7,562 nt of DNA from JBEGQX01 sp041180805 (GTDB lineage: Bacteria; Planctomycetota; Planctomycetia; Gemmatales; Gemmataceae): contig JBEGQX010000202.1 in assembly GCA_041180805.1 (NCBI GenBank), positions 1-7,562 on the forward strand. Reading direction: 5' to 3'. Made by a program: the position numbers and the translations under genes. Positions 1 through 6,256 of the stretch are shown here, piece after piece. A model generated the notes under the pieces. The model made no database searches. It worked only from the letters and a program-made list of their open reading frames with translations, and was not told the DNA's origin. The first letter of the stretch is position 1. Each line of letters opens with the position of its first letter.

Positions 1-767
1 GTTTCCAGAATCTGTGAATCCGCCTTGCGAGGATAGGTTTGGCCGGTCACTGGAAATATCTTGGTGAATCCCATCTTGGCGGAAACCATTTTGTCCAGTT
101 CGCGAACCTTTTGATGGTTGCCCTTGAATAACGCCAGGAAGCTGGCCTGGGTTCCGGTGGTTCCTTTAACACCGCGAAATCGCAGGTTCTCAAGCCTGTG
201 GCTTATTTCGTGATAATCCATCAGGAAGTCCTGGGCCCAAAGGCAGGCTCTTTTTCCAACCGTGGTTAATTGCGCTGGCTGAAAATGAGTGAACCCCAAG
301 GTCTCCATGGATGCATATTTGCGCGCGAAACGTGCGAAGGCATCCAGCAGGCTGACCAGTGACTTCTGCAAAAGTTGCAAGCCATCCCGCATCAGGATCA
401 GTTCCGTGTTATCGGTCACAAAGCAACTGGTGGCGCCCAGGTGAATAATATCCCGGGCTTCCGGGCAAATATCCCCATAGGCGTGAATATGAGCCATCAC
501 ATCGTGCCTGAGTCTTTGCTCGTGGGTTTCCACATTCGCAAAATCAATATTGTGGATGTTTGCTTCCAGTTGCTGAATCTGCGAGTGTTTGATGCGAGGG
601 GTTTTACCATCTTCGGAAAGTAGGCCTAATTCCAATTCGGATTGTGCCAGGGCTACCCAGAGTTTTCGCCAGATGGAATACCGTGTCTGGGGCGCCCACA
701 GGGATGCCATTTCCTTGCTGGCGTATCGTTGAACCAATGGGTTGTCAGGAACTTGAGAGATTTCCAT
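1..767 (-). CDS. purB: Adenylosuccinate lyase, N-terminal 255 residues (cut by window edge)
   Basis: Cytosolic enzyme of purine synthesis: it splits SAICAR to AICAR and adenylosuccinate to AMP, releasing fumarate each time. I translated the minus strand from the ATG at 765-767; the frame stays open to base 1, giving 255 codons of an enzyme usually about 430-485 long. Visible family motifs: RYAS at 14-17, RHDVMAH at 87-93 (substrate-binding Arg-His-Asp), HLGATS at 109-114, THFQPAQLTT at 160-169 (H161 lines up with the general-acid His of human ADSL, H159), RFRGVKGTTGTQASF at 196-210, and TGQTYPRK at 241-248. The signature loop SSAMPxKRNP would lie beyond the left edge. An in-frame TAG lies about 12 codons upstream and no other ATG intervenes, so this start is favoured, although no good Shine-Dalgarno precedes it. 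The motif wording matches the animal-type ADSL better than B. subtilis PurB, as I recall those sequences. The gene is divergent from its right-hand neighbour. Confidence 0.95.
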   Translation of the reverse strand, partial: MEISQVPDNPLVQRYASKEMASLWAPQTRYSIWRKLWVALAQSELELGLLSEDGKTPRIKHSQIQQLEANIHNIDFANVETHEQRLRHDVMAHIHAYGDICPEARDIIHLGATSCFVTDNTELILMRDGLQLLQKSLVSLLDAFARFARKYASMETLGFTHFQPAQLTTVGKRACLWAQDFLMDYHEISHRLENLRFRGVKGTTGTQASFLALFKGNHQKVRELDKMVSAKMGFTKIFPVTGQTYPRKADSQILE

Positions 768-953
768 GATTTTTTGAATTCCGGGAAGTTGAAAGCGTGT
801 CCAAAACTAACATTCGAATCAGTTTTCCCCATCGAAACAGGCTGATTGAATTCATCAATCTTATTGTAAAGATTTGGGCCAAAATGGACTCACCCTTGAA
901 AAACCATGATAGGGTTAAATTGATAGATTGGAATTCTTGTCAGGAGGACAACC
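768..953. other. Divergent intergenic region between purB and the small secreted-protein gene
   Basis: These 186 bases must hold the start signals for both divergent genes. I see no open frame with a plausible product. A short perfect inverted repeat, GATTGA-ATTCA-TCAATC (6-bp arms, 5-base loop), sits at 844-860 and could be an operator or chance. No -35/-10 pair on either strand was convincing. The right end carries the strong Shine-Dalgarno of the plus-strand gene. Confidence 0.5.
942..948 (+). promoter_or_regulatory. Strong Shine-Dalgarno AGGAGGA for the small secreted protein
   Basis: AGGAGGA ends five bases before the ATG at 954, close to ideal spacing. It is the only consensus-strength ribosome binding site in the window; the other genes have weak or no site. 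It fixes the start of the 104-residue frame and suggests the protein is made in quantity. Confidence 0.85.
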
Positions 954-1268
954 ATGGTTCGGACTGCTTTGAAGTTGGCCTTGGGCCTTATGCTAATGCT
1001 GCTTGCGGGGGAAAGTTTTTCTTCCCAGGCACAAGCTCAATCGCCGGATGGAAACCTACAGCGTTTCTTCCACTATCCCTATTACTACTTCCCGCATAAT
1101 TACTGGCCCAGCATGGGGCCCCGATGGCCTGAAAAACCCGGGCAACCCTATATGCCGCCCCCGGCATACATGGCTTATCCGCCATTCAAGGAACCCCATT
1201 GGCGATATGAGCTTCAAAAACCACAGAAGTATTACAGCGGTTTTCACTTCTGGCTGGATCAGTTCTAA
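954..1268 (+). CDS. Small secreted Tyr/Pro-rich protein of unknown function
   Basis: A 104-residue protein with a clear Sec signal peptide: MVRTALK, a hydrophobic stretch at about 5-18, and a likely cleavage after A26-Q27-A28. The mature part of about 76 residues holds 15 Pro, 11 Tyr, 7 Phe and 4 Trp, so over a quarter is aromatic, with runs such as YPYYYFPHNYWP (41-52) and PYMPPPAYMAYPP (65-77). It has no Cys and no enzyme motif. The C-terminal half (from about 78, FKEPHWRYEL, ending GFHFWLDQF) reads as an ordered conserved tail rather than a simple repeat. The strong Shine-Dalgarno, the signal peptide and the terminator directly downstream make it a convincing single-gene unit despite its size. 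I recall similar short proteins in planctomycetes but cannot name a family. A role in the cell envelope or outside the cell is inference only. Confidence 0.82.
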   Translation: MVRTALKLALGLMLMLLAGESFSSQAQAQSPDGNLQRFFHYPYYYFPHNYWPSMGPRWPEKPGQPYMPPPAYMAYPPFKEPHWRYELQKPQKYYSGFHFWLDQF

Positions 1269-1294
1269 GGCTTGAAACAATAGCAAGCTAATCA

Positions 1295-1330
1295 GAAAGG
1301 CTCCTCCTTCCGAGGGGCCTTTCCTCGTTT
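1295..1330 (+). terminator. Rho-independent terminator after the small secreted-protein gene
   Basis: GAAAGGCTCCTC (1295-1306) and GAGGGGCCTTTC (1312-1323) form a 12-pair stem with one T-G pair and a CTTCC loop. A short, imperfect T-rich tail (CTCGTTT) follows. It starts 26 bases after the stop codon at 1268, which separates the small gene from the MoxR operon. The weak T tract is the only reservation. Confidence 0.75.
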
Positions 1331-1344
1331 ATACATAAAGAAGG

Positions 1345-1372
1345 TTGATCGAAGATTAATTGCTGGGATAAT
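1345..1372 (+). promoter_or_regulatory. Candidate extended -10 promoter for the MoxR-DUF58-DUF4129 operon
   Basis: A -35-like TTGATC (1345-1350), a 16-base spacer and a -10-like GATAAT (1367-1372) preceded by TG at 1364-1365, which gives an extended -10 of TGGGATAAT. It lies between the terminator and the MoxR start. It would give transcription from about 1379 and a leader of under 40 bases. The match is by eye to the housekeeping sigma consensus; planctomycete promoters are less well characterised. Confidence 0.45.
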
Positions 1373-1415
1373 TCAAAGGTGTGATCTTTCCCCTCTGAAA
1401 ATAGTTGGATGAAAT

Positions 1416-2444
1416 ATGTCTAAGGACCCAGGCGATAATTCCGGCAAAGATAAGAAAAGGCCGGCGGCTTCCAGTCAGGTTCACGTTCAGGCGGTAAGTG
1501 AAAAAGTTGTCGTCAACATCGAAAAGGTGATATTGGGCAAACGCAAGCAGATCGTTTTAGCATTGGCCTCTTACCTTGCGGAGGGGCATATACTTTTGGA
1601 GGATGTGCCTGGAGTGGCCAAGACCATTCTGGCCAGGGCGTTGGCCCGAAGTGTTGGATGTGTTTTCAAAAGAATCCAATGCACGCCTGATCTTCTTCCT
1701 GGCGATATTAACGGTGTATCCATTTTTAATCAGAAGACATCCGAATTTGAGTTTCGGCCCGGGCCAATATTTGCACAGACAGTGCTAGCCGATGAAATCA
1801 ACCGGGCAACTCCTAGAACACAAGCCGCCTTGTTGGAAGCCATGGCGGAAAGAAGAGTTACCGCAGATGGACAGACTTACACCCTGAAACAGCCTTTTCT
1901 GGTAATTGCCACTCAGAATCCGGTGGACCATGAAGGCACGTTTCCACTTCCTGAGGCGCAGTTGGATCGTTTTCTCTTGAAATTGAGTCTTGGTTACCCA
2001 ACCATGGAAGAGGAAGCGATGATGATGAAGCGCTTGCAGCTTGGGCATCCTATTGAGGATATTTCCCCGGTTGTAAGTGCCGCGGATTGGGTTGCCTGCC
2101 AGGATGCGGTAAGGCACATTCATCTGGATGACCAGATTCGCGAATATATTCTTGAGATTATTCACGCCACCCGGGATCACGAGGATATTTTGTTGGGTGG
2201 AAGCCCCAGAGCTTCACTGGCGTTGCAAAGGGCTTCTCAGGCGGTTGCCGCCATACAGGGTAGAACTTTTGTGGTTCCCGATGATGTGAAAAAGCTTGTT
2301 GGCCCGGTGCTTTCCCACAGGGTCATTTTAAAGCCGGAGACCAGGTTAAGGAAAATCAAGCCGGAGGATGTTTTGAAAGATGTCCTTGAGGACATTCCCG
2401 TGCCGGTTTCTTCGGAGTACCTTTCAGAAAAAGATCACTTCTAA
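1416..2444 (+). CDS. MoxR-family AAA+ ATPase
   Basis: Cytoplasmic AAA+ ATPase of the MoxR branch (342 residues, typical is about 310-350), thought to act as a chaperone or remodeller for membrane or cofactor-bearing partners encoded beside it. Motifs in order: a polar N-terminal tail of about 22 residues, Walker A DVPGVAKT at 63-70 (K69, T70), a GDING-type loop at 96-100, Walker B VLADEINR at 123-130 (D126, E127), sensor 1 ATQNP at 165-169, PEAQLDRF at 179-186 with a likely arginine finger R185, and sensor 2 GGSPRASLAL at 261-270 (R265). A C-terminal lid follows to about 330. All key residues for ATP binding and hydrolysis are present. The start has a modest site (GGATGA, 1407-1412). The stop codon overlaps the next start by one base (TAATG), indicating translational coupling. 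The substrate is unknown; the adjoining DUF58 and DUF4129 proteins are the obvious candidates. Confidence 0.95.
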   Translation: MSKDPGDNSGKDKKRPAASSQVHVQAVSEKVVVNIEKVILGKRKQIVLALASYLAEGHILLEDVPGVAKTILARALARSVGCVFKRIQCTPDLLPGDINGVSIFNQKTSEFEFRPGPIFAQTVLADEINRATPRTQAALLEAMAERRVTADGQTYTLKQPFLVIATQNPVDHEGTFPLPEAQLDRFLLKLSLGYPTMEEEAMMMKRLQLGHPIEDISPVVSAADWVACQDAVRHIHLDDQIREYILEIIHATRDHEDILLGGSPRASLALQRASQAVAAIQGRTFVVPDDVKKLVGPVLSHRVILKPETRLRKIKPEDVLKDVLEDIPVPVSSEYLSEKDHF

Positions 2445-3781
2445 TGTATTGGGTCTTGGGTTTTCTCCTGATTTGGGTTTTCTCCCAACTTGCGGGCTCC
2501 GGTTTGCTGGCGTTCGCCTCTTATCTTCTGCTACTTGTGTATTTTTGCAGTAGGTTTTTGGCCTGGCATTGGGCCAATGGCTTACGCATTGAACGAAAGA
2601 TGAAATGCAGGATTGCCGAGGTTGGAGAAAAGGTTCGGGTGAAAGTGCGGATAAGCTATCAGGGTGTAATCCCAATACCATGGGTGATTCTTGAGGACTT
2701 ATTGCCAGAAAGTGCGATTGATCCAAGGCATCCATTCTTGAAACTGAAGGGGAAAAGATTCAAAGTATTGTCACTGTTCTCCATGCAATCAGTGGATTTT
2801 ACATATCAATTGGAATGCCTGCATAGAGGGTTCTACCAGATAGGTCCTGTACTTGCTGAAACCGGGGACCCATTTGGGTTTATGCGAAAATATCGTGTGG
2901 GTTGCGAACCTTTTTACCTTCTTGTTCTTCCAAAAATAGTCCCCTTGCTCGGGTATGACCTTACATCCCGAAGGCCAATCGGTGAAATTAGAATGACATT
3001 AAAGGTTTTTGAAGATCCAACCCGCATTGCTGGCATTCGAGAATATGAACCTGGGGATCCCATGTCGAGGATTCACTGGAAAGCAAGTGCTCGATCCGGG
3101 GTTTTTCAGTGCAAGGTATTTGAGCCTTCTTGTCTGGCGGGTGCGATGATTCTTCTGGATTTTCATGAGGCGATGTTTCCACCCCGGGGAGAGCCATTCC
3201 GGTCGGAGCTTGCCGTGGATACTGCAGTGGCATTAACCCATGCTGTTTGTGTTTTAAACCAGCCTTTCGGTATTGCAACCAATGCAACAGATGCTGCTTT
3301 TTCTGTCAAGCAAAGCAGCGTTGCTGAAAATCCTGAGGCTGATTCGCGGGCGGAAGCCCGAACGTTCATGCTGGATGCAAGCAGACCAAATCATCTCCAA
3401 CCCTTGTTTCTACCATCTCGAAGAGGTATAGAACACTTGCAATTAACTAGGCAAATGCTTGGCAGGGCTATCAAATCTGATTCTTTAAAGTTTGCCCAGA
3501 TGATTCAGGAGGTTGCGGCCCATATGCCCAGGGATCTGACCTTGGTAGCCATTCTTTCGGGTGTCACCGAAGAGGCGGCAATGGCCTTGGGAAATCTTAA
3601 GCAACAGGGATTTGCCGTTTCCGCTGTTCTTGTGCAATTGGATGAAGAAGGGCTTAACAGGGCATTTAAAAGGCTTGTTTCCAATGGGATTCGTGAAATT
3701 CGCCATGTGGAGAATTCGGATGAATTGCCCCAAATGTGCAGGTCGCAAATAGATCGAACTTCTCCATTGAGCCTTGCTTAG
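2444..3781 (+). CDS. DUF58 domain membrane protein
   Basis: A 445-residue protein anchored by a hydrophobic hairpin at about 3-42 (two helices), followed by a beta-rich region and the DUF58 core. Family motifs: GDPFGF at 141-146 and the hallmark REYEPGDPMSRIHWKASAR at 199-217, close to the DUF58 consensus GD..R.IHWKASAR. The region after it (GAMILLDFHEA, 233-243) occupies the place of the von Willebrand A-like strand and metal site, but D239-F-H241-E-A lacks the DxSxS pattern, so metal binding there is doubtful. Residues about 285-345 are polar and charged and look like a flexible insert before a final alpha/beta portion (365-430). DUF58 proteins regularly sit beside MoxR ATPases, and the one-base overlap with the MoxR gene supports a shared complex. 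The exact biochemical role of DUF58 is not established; an envelope-related function is inferred from context. Confidence 0.92.
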   Translation: MYWVLGFLLIWVFSQLAGSGLLAFASYLLLLVYFCSRFLAWHWANGLRIERKMKCRIAEVGEKVRVKVRISYQGVIPIPWVILEDLLPESAIDPRHPFLKLKGKRFKVLSLFSMQSVDFTYQLECLHRGFYQIGPVLAETGDPFGFMRKYRVGCEPFYLLVLPKIVPLLGYDLTSRRPIGEIRMTLKVFEDPTRIAGIREYEPGDPMSRIHWKASARSGVFQCKVFEPSCLAGAMILLDFHEAMFPPRGEPFRSELAVDTAVALTHAVCVLNQPFGIATNATDAAFSVKQSSVAENPEADSRAEARTFMLDASRPNHLQPLFLPSRRGIEHLQLTRQMLGRAIKSDSLKFAQMIQEVAAHMPRDLTLVAILSGVTEEAAMALGNLKQQGFAVSAVLVQLDEEGLNRAFKRLVSNGIREIRHVENSDELPQMCRSQIDRTSPLSLA

Positions 3782-3783
3782 GA
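3780..3783 (+). promoter_or_regulatory. Shine-Dalgarno AGGA deciding the start of the DUF4129-type gene
   Basis: AGGA overlaps the DUF58 stop codon (TAG, 3779-3781) and lies five bases before the ATG at 3789. This favours the ATG over a TTG at 3774 in the same frame, which has no site of its own. The arrangement implies reinitiation by ribosomes that have just finished the DUF58 frame. Confidence 0.65.
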
Positions 3784-3788
3784 AAATC

Positions 3789-5525
3789 ATGGTTGAAAAG
3801 GGTGTTTACAAACATCGCGACAGGCCCGAAGCTTTGGACTTCCTTGTTGGAGCCATTGGTCTTTGTTTTATCGTTTGCATGATGGTTTCGTTTTCATTTT
3901 TTCTACTGGCCAGGGCATCTCTTTCCAGTAATTGGACTTCCGCCCATTGGTTGGTCTTTTGGGAAATTCTAGGCACAGTGCTAGTTTGCAGGATGTTTTT
4001 GACAGAGGGCCTTCAAAGGGTTGCGGGTAGATATGCGTTTGTGTTTGGGATGGTGTCTTGGATTCCATTTGCTGGTTTTGCAGTGATGAATGGGGAAATG
4101 AAGGTTGCTTCGCTGGCTACCATTTTTATGGCGGTGGTTGGATTGCTGACTTACAAAATTACTTGGGATGTTACCGATCTTGGTGAAAGGCTTACAGATG
4201 AAGATGGTTACCTGGCTTCCGTAGGTATCAAGCGGGAATTGAACCCAGGTGCCCAAAGCGTTTCTGATTCTTGGGGGGATACCAGGGAAATCACCGGCGA
4301 CTATAATTTTGAAGCCGAGGAGGTTTTATCAGACCTTGCCAATCAAAAGAAAGCCAAACCTAAAAAGCCAACCGGGTCGAAAGGGCGAGGGGTCTGGGTT
4401 TTGTATTTTTTGCTGGCTTCAGTTCCTGTTTTTGGCCTGGCGGGTGGAACTTCAGGCAGTTCTGATCCTAAATTGCCGGGTTATTACGCGTTATGCCTTG
4501 GCGTTTATTTGGGAAGTTGTGCGGGGCTATTGATGACCACATGCTTTTTGACGGTTCGCAAGGATCTTCGCAGAAGGCATTTGGGGATGCCATTGTTTAC
4601 ATCCATGTTTTGGATGATTTCCGGAGGGTTGGTTTTAGCTTTATGTTTTATGGTTGCTTTTGTGCTTCCAAGGCCGCAAGGGATTACAGATCCGGTTTCA
4701 TGGGTGGCCTCCAGGAAACATGAAAAAAATGCCAGTGATTATGCACAAAACTCCAGGGATGCAGGCAAAGGTCAAGGCCCTGCTGGAGAAAAAAAAGGAG
4801 AAAATGGTTCCATTAAGCAGGGCAGTGGTAAAGAAGGGGAATCCCAAAAATCGAAAGGCGAGAAAGGAAAAGGCTCTGGCACAGAACAAAAACATTCCGC
4901 TTCCAAAAATAAAACATCATCTGATGATTCCAAGAGTGATTCATCAAAAAGTGTGACCGAAGTTGAGCCCAATTACGCTCCCAGTATTGATATTCCTGGG
5001 TTGCAAAAAATCATGGGTTTTGTGGAACTGCTTATCAAGGTCGTGGTTGGAATTGGTACATTTCTATTTGTGATTTATGTTTTTATTTTCAAAATGAGTT
5101 TTCATTTGGAATGGGCATATGACCTGCTGGCCTGGCTTAGGGAATTGTTTAATCTGGACAAAAAGGAACGCAAGGCGAAAGAGAAAATGGTTTCACAGGA
5201 ACTGGTTGAGGAGCCTGAGTCCGCAGGTTTCTATGATTATTCCAACCCTTTTCAGCAGGAGGGGTGGCAGAAAATTAGTCTGAAACAACTTACAGGGTAT
5301 ACATGGAAAGCATTGCTTGCGTGGTGTCAACAGAGAAAACTATCTGTGCCAGAGGGATGTACCCCTGGCGAACTTCAAACAATCATTTCAGATGGGGAAC
5401 CCAGGCTGGAGCCAGCATATTACGCTTTTTCACAAGTATTGCTTCAGGTTCAGTATGGATCTAAAACGGAAATTCCCAAGGGCGTGGACGCGGTTCAGAA
5501 AATCTGGCACATGATGGAAAACTAG
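3789..5525 (+). CDS. Polytopic membrane protein with C-terminal DUF4129-like domain and no transglutaminase domain
   Basis: A 578-residue protein with eight likely membrane helices, at about 16-42, 54-71, 82-100, 105-121, 201-220, 231-254, 267-294 and 411-435. Charges fit the positive-inside rule: a basic N-terminus, KKAKPKK before helix 5, RKDLRRRH between helices 6 and 7, and KKERKAKEK after helix 8. This puts the 122-200 loop and the C-terminus in the cytoplasm and the 295-410 loop outside. The outer loop is Lys/Ser/Gly/Glu-rich low-complexity sequence (about 311-388). The C-terminal 490-573 region (LTGYTWKALLAWCQQRKL, then PGELQ and YYAFSQVLLQVQYG) resembles DUF4129, the cytoplasmic tail of TgpA-type transglutaminases. 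I find no Cys-His-Asp transglutaminase core in the protein. It is the third gene of the MoxR-DUF58 operon. It may be a scaffold or receptor for MoxR action, or a TgpA relative that lost its enzyme; both are inference. The DUF4129 call is by pattern and moderately sure. Confidence 0.85.
   Translation: MVEKGVYKHRDRPEALDFLVGAIGLCFIVCMMVSFSFFLLARASLSSNWTSAHWLVFWEILGTVLVCRMFLTEGLQRVAGRYAFVFGMVSWIPFAGFAVMNGEMKVASLATIFMAVVGLLTYKITWDVTDLGERLTDEDGYLASVGIKRELNPGAQSVSDSWGDTREITGDYNFEAEEVLSDLANQKKAKPKKPTGSKGRGVWVLYFLLASVPVFGLAGGTSGSSDPKLPGYYALCLGVYLGSCAGLLMTTCFLTVRKDLRRRHLGMPLFTSMFWMISGGLVLALCFMVAFVLPRPQGITDPVSWVASRKHEKNASDYAQNSRDAGKGQGPAGEKKGENGSIKQGSGKEGESQKSKGEKGKGSGTEQKHSASKNKTSSDDSKSDSSKSVTEVEPNYAPSIDIPGLQKIMGFVELLIKVVVGIGTFLFVIYVFIFKMSFHLEWAYDLLAWLRELFNLDKKERKAKEKMVSQELVEEPESAGFYDYSNPFQQEGWQKISLKQLTGYTWKALLAWCQQRKLSVPEGCTPGELQTIISDGEPRLEPAYYAFSQVLLQVQYGSKTEIPKGVDAVQKIWHMMEN
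4719..4952 (+). repeat. Low-complexity Lys/Ser/Gly-rich coding segment
   Basis: This stretch encodes residues about 311-388 of the DUF4129-type protein. The coding strand is strongly purine-rich, with recurring GGC/AAA/GAA/AGT-type codons giving short degenerate units such as GEKKGENG, GSGKEGES and KGEKGKGSG. There is no hydrophobic core. It connects helix 7 to helix 8 and is predicted to be disordered and extracytoplasmic. Confidence 0.75.
4789..4796 (+). other. A8 homopolymer in coding frame (potential slippery site)
   Basis: Eight adenines read in frame as the end of GAA (codon 334), then AAA AAA, followed by GGA; the heptamer A AAA AAA is correctly phased for -1 slippage. A -1 shift reaches TAA at 4814-4816 after a few codons; a +1 shift stays open until the TGA at 4954-4956. 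Either would remove helix 8 and the DUF4129 region. A second run of seven adenines lies at 4723-4729. I see no convincing stimulatory hairpin, so function is speculative. Confidence 0.3.
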
Positions 5526-5560
5526 GAGCTGTTTTTCAAAAATTATTCGAGCATGGGGTT

Positions 5561-6256
5561 CTAGTTTTTTCGCTTTAAAGCGTTGGCCTTGTTGATTTCC
5601 TCAAGTATTTTCTCTTTGAGAAAAACCAAGGCTTTTTCCCTTCCCATTTCCTCGAGTTGTGCGGGGGTTACCGGTTTGCCAATGGAAACCGCCATAGCCC
5701 CGTTCTTTCCTTCTTTAAACAGCGGACAAAAGTTTGGAATCAGCGTAGTTCTAGGCAGGGCATCATAAGCGCCTGCTATACCAACCGGTAAAATGGGGGC
5801 TCCGGATTTTTTGGCCAACAGGAAAATGCCTGGCTGAAGATTTTGAACATTTCCAGTTTCGCTGCGGGTCCCTTCAGGAAACAACAATACAACCTTGTTT
5901 TTTTGCAAAAGATCCAGAGTTGCCCGAATTCCCTCCTTGGCGACGCCGTCCAAATCCACTGGGAAAACTCCAACAGCTTTCAAGTAGGAAGATAACCATG
6001 GATTTTTGAATAAAGTTTTTCTAGCCAAATAACATAAATTTCTGGTGGAGGTCAAACCAACAGAAATTGGATCGAGAAAACTTTCATGATTCGCGATCAA
6101 CAGGACCGGGCCAGTTTTGGGAATATTATTTCCACCCTGCTTTCTAAGGCTGAACAGAAATGTGTAAAAATAATTCCAAAAAATATAGTTGGCACACCAC
6201 CAATAATGCTCAAGGGTTTCGTTGGAAGGTAACAGTTTGTGTAGCAGGTTTTTCAT
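5561..6256 (-). CDS. plsC: 1-acyl-sn-glycerol-3-phosphate acyltransferase (PlsC/LPLAT family)
   Basis: Membrane-associated acyltransferase (231 residues, typical is 200-250) that probably adds the second acyl chain to lysophosphatidic acid to make phosphatidic acid. Motifs: NHESFLD at 56-62 (catalytic H57 and D62 of the HX4D motif), VGVFPVDLD at 105-112 region, FPEGTR at 126-131 (acyl-acceptor phosphate binding), and PVGIAGAYDALPR at 157-169. An aromatic hydrophobic stretch at about 18-36 probably attaches it to the inner face of the membrane. The start codon overlaps the cmk stop as ATGA (6253-6256), so it is likely translated by coupling; no strong Shine-Dalgarno is visible. The gene ends 35 bases from the convergent DUF4129-type gene. 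The family also contains other lysophospholipid acyltransferases, so the exact substrate is not certain, but pairing with cmk is common in bacteria and favours plain PlsC. Confidence 0.92.
   Translation of the reverse strand: MKNLLHKLLPSNETLEHYWWCANYIFWNYFYTFLFSLRKQGGNNIPKTGPVLLIANHESFLDPISVGLTSTRNLCYLARKTLFKNPWLSSYLKAVGVFPVDLDGVAKEGIRATLDLLQKNKVVLLFPEGTRSETGNVQNLQPGIFLLAKKSGAPILPVGIAGAYDALPRTTLIPNFCPLFKEGKNGAMAVSIGKPVTPAQLEEMGREKALVFLKEKILEEINKANALKRKN

Noticed and set aside
375..845. Plus-strand open frames of 67-82 codons
   Set aside because: They lie antisense to purB, whose minus-strand translation matches conserved enzyme motifs throughout.
988..1286. Other frames overlapping the small secreted protein (both strands)
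   Set aside because: None has a signal peptide, ribosome binding site or sensible composition; the frame at 954-1268 has all three.
3774..3788. TTG at 3774 as the start of the DUF4129-type gene
   Set aside because: It would sit inside the DUF58 frame without its own Shine-Dalgarno, while the ATG at 3789 has AGGA at good spacing.
4249..4956. Open frames of 65-100 codons within the DUF4129-type gene
   Set aside because: They are frame shadows with Lys-rich or low-complexity composition; the main frame is continuous from 3789 to 5525 with a coherent membrane topology.
5517..5560. Terminator in the convergent gap
   Set aside because: GAAAAC/GTTTTTC pairing is A/T-only with a bulge and has no T tract after it; the TTTTTCAAAAA palindrome is likewise weak. 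No convincing bidirectional terminator is seen.
5570..5581. Perfect palindrome CGCTTTAAAGCG near the end of plsC
   Set aside because: It lies inside the last plsC codons, has no loop, and on the minus strand is followed by A residues rather than T, so it does not fit a terminator.
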